NCBI GenBank assembly: GCA_043764015.1
Contig: JAYUKY010000116.1
Location: 1 to 29,096 of the forward strand
From: JANYGM01 sp043764015
GTDB lineage: Bacteria > Bacteroidota > Bacteroidia > Cytophagales > Thermonemataceae
Direction: 5' to 3'
DNA: 29,096 bases
The notes below the pieces were generated by a model, which was given only the letters and a program-made list of their open reading frames with translations, was not told the DNA's origin and made no database searches. A program made the translations under genes and the position numbers. Below, piece after piece: positions 24,586 through 29,096 of this stretch; position 1 is the stretch's first letter, and each line of letters starts with the position of its first letter.

Positions 24586-25770
24586 ATGGATATTATCATA
24601 AAAAACGGAAATTTCACAATAGAATACATCAAAGATGCCACACAGCTAGCAGAATGTGTGCAATATCTTTCAAAAACATCAATTTTTGCTTTTGATTTAG
24701 AATTTGATAAAAATAGGTACAAATATGGTTTTAACTTGTGTTTGATACAAATTGCTACTGCCCAGCGTTGTTTTGTCATTGACCCAATAGAAAATATTAA
24801 ATTGCAAGAGCTTTTTAAGTTATTTGAAAATCCAAATATTACAAAACTTGTTCATTCTTGCGGTGAAGATATGCGTCTGCTTCAACACCTCAAATGCTAT
24901 CCAAAAAATGTATTTGATACTGAAATAAGCGCAAAATTACTCAATTATGAACATACTTCTCTTGCCAAATTGCTTGAATTGAAGTTTGAAATTACGCTTG
25001 ACAAAACGCAACAAACAAGTAATTGGACGTTGCGCCCACTTTCTATGCAACAAATAAAATACTCTTCAAATGATGTAGTTTATTTACTTGCCCTTAAAGA
25101 TATTTTTGAGAAAGAGTTGAAAGAAAAAGGCTTATTTGAGTATTTTGAGCAAGAAAATACGTATCTTAGCAATGTTAAATTTGAACAAGAAACAACAACA
25201 GATTATCTTTCAAAAGATGACAAACGTACACTTAGCGAGTATCAGCAGTATGTTTTGCAAGAAATGTTGGCTTTTAGAGAAACTATTGCTAAAAAAACGC
25301 AAAAACCAACCACACAAGTCGTGGCTAACCAAACTATGCGAGATATTGTAGCAGGAAATATGCAAATCAGTAATTGGACAACAATGAGCGGTATTTATTG
25401 GAAAATCAAAACGGAAGAATATCAGCAAAAATTTAATGAAAAATATACACAAATTTTGGAAGAAGCAGATAAAAAAAGCCTTTCAAAAGATGTAGAAGCA
25501 CAACAACGCTTTTCTGATGAACAATATGAGCTTTTCAAAGCGCAAAGAAAACTACAAGATGCTATTTTTGATAAGACTTTTCAGCCTATTCAGGCACAAA
25601 TTGCCAAGAAATATGGCGTTTTTGCAGGTAGATTTATGTTTAGCACAAATTTGGTGATGGAAATTGTCAAAAAACATAAAAAAATAACAGAACTTTCTTT
25701 TCCATATAGAATTGAAATGATTTTGCAAACTGCAAAAGATTTGAACATCAACTTAGATGAGTACAAATAA
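24586..25770 (+). CDS. rnd: Ribonuclease D-like 3'-5' exonuclease
   Basis: This is a DEDDy-family 3'-5' exoribonuclease that trims the 3' ends of tRNA precursors and other structured RNAs. The 394-aa protein has an N-terminal exonuclease domain with D37 and E39 (AFDLEFD), D95 (HSCGEDMRLLQHL), and Y159 with D163 (YSSNDVVYLLAL), so all four acidic metal ligands and the tyrosine are present. FDTEISAKLLNYEHTSLAKL lies between them, as in the family. The second half, about 200-394, is helical. It includes an HRDC-like stretch (MLAFRETIAKKTQKPTTQVV, MRDIVAGN), but the pattern is weaker than in E. coli RNase D. It starts the + strand run RNase D, four-helix-bundle protein, sirtuin. Confidence 0.92.
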   Translation: MDIIIKNGNFTIEYIKDATQLAECVQYLSKTSIFAFDLEFDKNRYKYGFNLCLIQIATAQRCFVIDPIENIKLQELFKLFENPNITKLVHSCGEDMRLLQHLKCYPKNVFDTEISAKLLNYEHTSLAKLLELKFEITLDKTQQTSNWTLRPLSMQQIKYSSNDVVYLLALKDIFEKELKEKGLFEYFEQENTYLSNVKFEQETTTDYLSKDDKRTLSEYQQYVLQEMLAFRETIAKKTQKPTTQVVANQTMRDIVAGNMQISNWTTMSGIYWKIKTEEYQQKFNEKYTQILEEADKKSLSKDVEAQQRFSDEQYELFKAQRKLQDAIFDKTFQPIQAQIAKKYGVFAGRFMFSTNLVMEIVKKHKKITELSFPYRIEMILQTAKDLNINLDEYK

Positions 25771-25861
25771 TTTCGGTTTTTAACACTAAAAACACCCAGA
25801 AAGGCACTAAGTAAGCACTAAGAAATACAGAGAAAAGACAAAAGAATTTTAACCAAAAATA

Positions 25862-26197
25862 ATGGAAAACAACCTAAAAGATAAAAGTTTTGCGCTTGCC
25901 TTGCAAATAGTCAAAATGTGTAAATATTTGAAAGAAACAAGGAAAGAATATAGTTTGAGCCAAGAACTTTTGACACACGGCACACAAATAGGCGCAATAA
26001 TGGTGCGTGTTGCGTATGAAGACGACAAAGAAGAAATTACAAAAAATCTTTCTAATGCGCTCAAAGAGGCACAAGCCACAGATTATTGGATAGAACTCAT
26101 TTATTTGTCTAAACTTCTAAATGAAGAAAATTATAATGCTATCAAAAACGAAATAAAAGAGGTTATGGAGCTTATTGAAGCAGAACGCAAAAAATAA
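25862..26197 (+). CDS. Four-helix-bundle protein of the 23S rRNA IVS family
   Basis: The 111-aa all-helical cytoplasmic protein belongs to the family first seen in intervening sequences of 23S rRNA genes. Typical features are KSFALALQIVKMCKYLKETRK, then LSQELLTHGTQIGAIMVRVAYE, then NLSNALKEAQATDYWIELI. Members assemble as small pentamers, and their function is not known. This copy is not inside an rRNA gene: it stands between RNase D and a sirtuin, with its stop only 10 nt before the sirtuin ATG, which implies co-transcription. The 91-bp leader contains two GCACTAAG copies about 10 bp apart, in a sequence resembling the low-complexity repeats often found near such genes. Confidence 0.9.
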   Translation: MENNLKDKSFALALQIVKMCKYLKETRKEYSLSQELLTHGTQIGAIMVRVAYEDDKEEITKNLSNALKEAQATDYWIELIYLSKLLNEENYNAIKNEIKEVMELIEAERKK

Positions 26198-26207
26198 AAT
26201 AAACTTT

Positions 26208-26909
26208 ATGAAAAAAATAGTTGTACTTTCTGGCGCAGGCATCAGCGCAGAAAGCGGAATAGCCACTTTTAGAAATTCTGACGGACTTTGGGAAGGACAC
26301 AATGTAACGGAAGTTGCCACGCCTGAAGGTTTTGCCAAAAATCCTGCACTTGTTTTGGAGTTTTATAACCAACGCAGAAGAATAGGCAAAAATGCAAAAC
26401 CAAATGAAGCGCATTTTGCCCTAAAACGTTTAGAAGAGTTTTTTGAGGTGCAAATTATTACACAAAATATTGACAATCTACACGAACAAGCAGGTTCTAG
26501 CAATGTTTTGCACCTTCACGGTGAACTTTTTAAGATGAGAAGTTCTCAAGACCCTGATTTGATTTTTGAAATGGAAGGTACAGAACTCGTTTTGGGAGAT
26601 TTGTGTCCGCTTGGCTCACAACTAAGACCACATATTGTGTGGTTTGGTGAGGGCGTTCCTATGATGGCAAATGCCGTAGAACATGCTAGAAACGCAGATT
26701 TTTTTATTGTTGTAGGGACTTCTATGGTGGTTTATCCTGCAGCAGGACTTTTGAATTATGCACCAGAAAGCGCACAAAAATTTGTGGTAGATGTCAAAAA
26801 AACAGAGCTAGAAGCTAAATTTAGAAACTTAGAATTTATTGAAAATAAAGCAAGTATTGGACTTTCAGAGCTCGCAGAAAGACTGATTAAGGCGGAAACG
26901 ACAAAATAA
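26208..26909 (+). CDS. cobB: NAD-dependent protein deacylase, CobB-like sirtuin without zinc cysteines
   Basis: This class III sirtuin removes acyl groups from lysine using NAD. The ATG at 26208 gives a 233-aa protein that starts at the Rossmann motif (MKKIVVLSGAGISAESGIATFR). An in-frame ATG 33 nt upstream would overlap the previous gene and add an unconserved tail. Visible are TQNIDNLHEQAG (85-96), catalytic H104 (LHLHGELFK), RPHIVWFGE (140-148) and VVGTSMVVYPA. Y53 and R56 (EFYNQRRR) match the Tyr-x-x-Arg pair that lets SIRT5 and E. coli CobB accept succinyl-lysine. The zinc-binding module is degenerate, with a single cysteine (C133) instead of four. I recall this loss in other Bacteroidota sirtuins. 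Confidence 0.94.
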   Translation: MKKIVVLSGAGISAESGIATFRNSDGLWEGHNVTEVATPEGFAKNPALVLEFYNQRRRIGKNAKPNEAHFALKRLEEFFEVQIITQNIDNLHEQAGSSNVLHLHGELFKMRSSQDPDLIFEMEGTELVLGDLCPLGSQLRPHIVWFGEGVPMMANAVEHARNADFFIVVGTSMVVYPAAGLLNYAPESAQKFVVDVKKTELEAKFRNLEFIENKASIGLSELAERLIKAETTK

Positions 26910-26915
26910 ATAAAC

Positions 26916-26949
26916 AAAAAGCCTTTCCAAACTTTGGAAAGGCTTTTTT
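26916..26949. terminator. Bidirectional intrinsic terminator
   Basis: AAAAAGCCTTTCCA (26916-26929) pairs perfectly with TGGAAAGGCTTTTT (26935-26948) around the loop AACTT. U-tracts form on both strands, so it serves both the sirtuin gene and the convergent acyl-CoA dehydrogenase gene, 7 and 23 nt from their stop codons. Confidence 0.92.
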
Positions 26950-26971
26950 ATGCTTAAAATCCGAAATTATA

Positions 26972-28198
26972 TTATTTGAAAGCGGGAATTCCAGTAATTT
27001 CTGCACCCAAAATCAGTAAATGTATGTCGTGTGTACCTTCATACGTAATCACAGACTCTAAGTTCATCATGTGACGCATCATTGGATATTCACCTGTGAT
27101 GCCCATTCCACCATGTATTTGACGTGCCTCACGAGCTACATTTAAAGCAATTTCTATGCTATTTCGTTTGGCTAAGGAGATTTGAGAAGTAGTTGCTTTG
27201 CCCAAATTCATTAGTGTACCCAAACGCCAGCAAACCAGTTGCGCTTTGGTGATTTCTGTAAGCATTTCAGCTAATTTTTTCTGTATCAATTGGAAAGAAC
27301 CAATAGGTTTTCCAAACTGAATACGCTCTATTGAGTAACGTACTGCAGCATCATAACAATCCATAGCCACGCCCAAAGCACCCCAAGCAATGCCATAACG
27401 AGCAGAATCTAAGCAACTCATTGGCGCATTTAGTCCGTCTGCAAGTGGCAAAAGGTTTTCTTTTGGAATTTTCACATTGTCAAAAACTAATTCTCCTGTG
27501 ATACTAGCACGTAAAGACCATTTTCCTTCAATTTTTGGCGCAGTAAAACCTGCCATTCCACGTTCCACAATTAAGCCTTTGATGCGTCCAGCTTCATTTT
27601 TTGCCCACACAACCGCCACATCAGCCATTGGAGAGTTAGAAATCCACATTTTAGCACCATTCAAGACATAGTGGTCGCCCATATCCTTAAAATTCGTTAC
27701 CATTCCGCTAGGATTTGACCCAAAGTCTGGCTCTGTAAGTCCAAAACAGCCTAAAAATTCACCAGAAGCAAGTTTTGGCAAAAAACGCTTTTTCTGCTCT
27801 TCTGACCCAAATTTATAAATAGGATACATCACGAGTGAGCCTTGCACAGATGCCGTAGAACGCATACCAGAGTCGCCACGTTCAATTTCTTGCATCATCA
27901 AACCATAAGAAATATAGTCAAGTCCGCCACAGCCATATTCTTGTGGAAGTGTAGGACCAAAAACGCCCAAATCACCAAATTTGCGTACTATTTCGTATGG
28001 GAAATGGTTGTTTTCACACCAAGATTCTATGTAAGGGGAGATTTGTTGCTTAACAAAATCACGCACAGATGCACGTATGAGCTTATGCTCGTCTGTAAGT
28101 AAATCATCAATATTATAAAAATCAGGTGCTTCAAATAAATCAGGATTACTTTTTTTCTTGATTTTAGTGTTTACGGTTGTTATTTCGTCAGTTAGCAT
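26972..28198 (-). CDS. gcdH: Glutaryl-CoA dehydrogenase-type acyl-CoA dehydrogenase
   Basis: This FAD enzyme oxidatively decarboxylates glutaryl-CoA to crotonyl-CoA in lysine and tryptophan breakdown. The 408-aa protein is full length. Family motifs are LPQEYGCGGLDYISYGLMMQ, ERGDSGMRSTASVQGSLVMY, FLGCFGLTEPDFGSNPSGM (flavin and substrate contacts), WSLRASITGELVFDNVKIP, ERIQFGKPIGSFQLIQKKLA, and the catalytic base E387 in TYEGTHDIHLLILG. The last motif, with the preceding MMNLESVITYEG, favours glutaryl-CoA dehydrogenase over short- or medium-chain enzymes. No electron-transfer flavoprotein or other lysine-catabolic gene is adjacent. The gene ends at a bidirectional terminator. The start is the ATG at 28198, followed by a short unconserved lead of about 30 residues. 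Confidence 0.9.
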   Translation of the reverse strand: MLTDEITTVNTKIKKKSNPDLFEAPDFYNIDDLLTDEHKLIRASVRDFVKQQISPYIESWCENNHFPYEIVRKFGDLGVFGPTLPQEYGCGGLDYISYGLMMQEIERGDSGMRSTASVQGSLVMYPIYKFGSEEQKKRFLPKLASGEFLGCFGLTEPDFGSNPSGMVTNFKDMGDHYVLNGAKMWISNSPMADVAVVWAKNEAGRIKGLIVERGMAGFTAPKIEGKWSLRASITGELVFDNVKIPKENLLPLADGLNAPMSCLDSARYGIAWGALGVAMDCYDAAVRYSIERIQFGKPIGSFQLIQKKLAEMLTEITKAQLVCWRLGTLMNLGKATTSQISLAKRNSIEIALNVAREARQIHGGMGITGEYPMMRHMMNLESVITYEGTHDIHLLILGAEITGIPAFK

Positions 28199-28246
28199 AA
28201 AATTATGAATTTTTTATGTGATTTTTAAGTGAGATTTTTTAGAATT

Positions 28247-28492
28247 TTATATTTTCTTATCATACGTTGCGTGTGTGCCTATCCACGTCCAAGTAATGGT
28301 ATTTGTTTCTTTATCAAAATAACCTAATGCCCTATAAAACAAGCCAATACGTATTTAAAACAAATCATTTTTTATGTTTTTGAAGTGTAAACTAGGGTGT
28401 AGTGGATTTTCTCTCCAAATTTTATAATTTTTTACGGCTAAGTTTTGCACATTTTCTGGTAAATCATTAAAATAATTTCCAAAAATTAGAAG
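28247..28492 (-). pseudogene. Decayed ParE/RelE-superfamily toxin gene
   Basis: The - strand from 28492 reads in one frame as GNYFNDLPENVQNLAVKNYK, IWRENPLHPSLHFKNIKNDLF, then a TAA stop (28355-28357). The same frame continues as IRIGLFYRALGYFDKETN and TITWTWIGTHATYDKKI before the final TAA at 28247-28249. These halves match the beginning and end of ParE/RelE-like toxins, whose hallmark segments are HPSLHFK, S-x-R-I-G-x-x-Y-R-A-L-G and W-x-W-I-G-T-H-x-x-Y-D. The stop replaces the residue just before IRIG, normally Ser, so TCA to TAA is the simplest change. No ATG lies between the stop of the upstream gene and the domain, so the start is also missing. It is probably a dead toxin, though a sequencing error at the stop is possible. 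Confidence 0.8.
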
Positions 28493-28885
28493 TTACTTTT
28501 GAGTGCATAAAATGCTCATTTCGTGTGTATTACCATTTAAAATATCTTTTTTAGCTGTTTCAATTATTTCATTTAGCTTATTTTCGTTGGCAAATAAATC
28601 ATCAAACATTCTATCTGATAATTCAAATAATTTTTCTTCTGTAAGTCTATTTTTGATATTTTCGCAAGCCGCCAAAATGTAGGGTGCAAAGTTATAATTA
28701 AGAATTATTTTAGCCAAATTAGCCAGCATTTCTAGCATTTTCAAGTCTTCCTCTGTTGGATTTTGAATATCAAATGTTTCATTTTCTAGCAAAGAAAATA
28801 TAGTTTTTGCTTCATTGGAGGCAATGAAAGAAAGATTTTGCAAAAGATTTAATTCTGGATAGGTTGCAATAAAAGAACTTTTCAT
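28493..28885 (-). CDS. Unrecognised 130-aa protein upstream of the decayed toxin
   Basis: I do not recognise this family. The 130-aa product is acidic, Leu/Asn/Glu-rich and predicted all-helical, with no signal peptide, membrane segment or clear DNA-binding motif. Readable stretches are LSFIASNEAKTIFSLLENET, EEDLKMLEMLANLAKIILNY and NEIIETAKKDILNGN. Its stop codon abuts the frame of the decayed toxin, and a near-consensus promoter stands 24 nt upstream of the ATG, so the two were probably one transcript. Position alone suggests an antitoxin, but the protein is longer than typical ParD/RelB antitoxins. It could equally be a bystander whose stop has merged with toxin debris. Confidence 0.6.
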   Translation of the reverse strand: MKSSFIATYPELNLLQNLSFIASNEAKTIFSLLENETFDIQNPTEEDLKMLEMLANLAKIILNYNFAPYILAACENIKNRLTEEKLFELSDRMFDDLFANENKLNEIIETAKKDILNGNTHEMSILCTQK

Positions 28886-28908
28886 TTTGGTAAGAATTTT
28901 TATTTTTA

Positions 28909-28940
28909 CAAAGGTACAAAAACTATGCAGTTATTCCAAA
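28909..28940 (-). promoter_or_regulatory. Near-consensus Bacteroidota promoter for the 130-aa gene
   Basis: On the - strand, TTTG (28937-28940) is followed by exactly 20 nt and then TACCTTTG (28909-28916). This is a full match to TTTG-N19-21-TAnnTTTG, the best promoter in the window. The start point should fall near 28902, leaving a leader of about 17 nt before the ATG at 28885. Confidence 0.8.
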
Positions 28941-29061
28941 TCAAAATAATTCAATAAATTGCTTAAAAAACATTAAATTGTTGTTAAGAAACAGAATATA
29001 ATACTTTTATAATCAAATAGTTATAGCATTATTTTTTGCAAAAGGTATCAAAAAAACCGCC

Positions 29062-29096
29062 GTTGTTTGGTGTTTTAGCGCAGCGACACCAACAAC
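29062..29096. repeat. GC-richer hairpin at the right edge
   Basis: GTTGTTTGGTGT (29062-29073) pairs with ACACCAACAAC (29086-29096) apart from one bulged T, around a 12-nt loop containing GCGCAGCG. The composition stands out from the AT-rich surroundings. It is cut by the window edge, so whether it is a terminator or a dispersed repeat is open. The region 28941-29061 holds nothing I can name. Confidence 0.5.

Noticed and set aside
25771..25861. A 23S rRNA fragment near the IVS-family protein gene
   Set aside because: The flanking sequence is low-complexity and AT-rich with no rRNA-like segments; the protein gene is free-standing.
26175..26207. Upstream ATG for the sirtuin at 26175
   Set aside because: It would overlap the end of the four-helix-bundle gene and add 11 unconserved residues before the universal start of the Rossmann motif; 26208 is better.

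Overview
This window is AT-rich, dense bacterial chromosome that I assign to Bacteroidota, most likely a marine or gliding Cytophagales-type lineage (order-level placement is a guess). Four signs support this. A signal-peptide subtilase ends in a type IX secretion (T9SS) sorting domain. Promoters at 8406-8436 and 28909-28940 fit the Bacteroidota pattern TTTG/TTG, 20 nt, TAnnTTTG. The sirtuin lacks its zinc cysteines. Start codons have no clear Shine-Dalgarno sequences.

Layout, left to right. Positions 1-4460 hold the distal part of a type I restriction-modification locus: hsdS and hsdR on the + strand, with hsdM presumably just outside the left edge. Its gene junctions are filled with a family of long hairpins built from AACTT-N-CCG-A-AAGTT arms. 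Convergent to it is rpoB (4514-8371, -), which has neither rplL upstream nor rpoC downstream and has its own promoter. A 394-bp divergent spacer separates rpoB from ileS (8766-12311, +), a type 2 isoleucyl-tRNA synthetase whose HXGH signature is rearranged to GIHH. Next, on +, come a T9SS-exported S8 peptidase, a small STAS/SpoIIAA-like protein and a coiled-coil SpoIIE-type PP2C phosphatase, closed by a strong terminator at 17581-17612.

From 17644 to 22919 are single-gene housekeeping or accessory units: a YceI-like protein (-), a metal-chelate ABC substrate-binding lipoprotein (-), an exported oligopeptidase B (+) and a class III aminotransferase (-). From 23068 to 24488 (-) is an ECF sigma factor with its membrane anti-sigma factor. 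From 24586 to 26909 (+) are RNase D, a 23S-IVS-type four-helix-bundle protein and a CobB-like sirtuin, closed by a bidirectional terminator. The right end (-) carries a glutaryl-CoA dehydrogenase, a decayed ParE/RelE-type toxin gene with an internal stop, and an unrecognised 130-aa gene behind a near-consensus promoter.

Two repeat systems overlay the genes. One is the covarying AACTT..AAGTT hairpin family: eight copies, six of them around hsdS and two at convergent gene ends. The other is a set of degenerate heptanucleotide tandem arrays in several intergenic spacers, two of which end one or two bases before an ATG. No tRNA, rRNA, CRISPR array or transposase gene was seen. All functional calls come from reading motifs and family resemblance; no database search was run.
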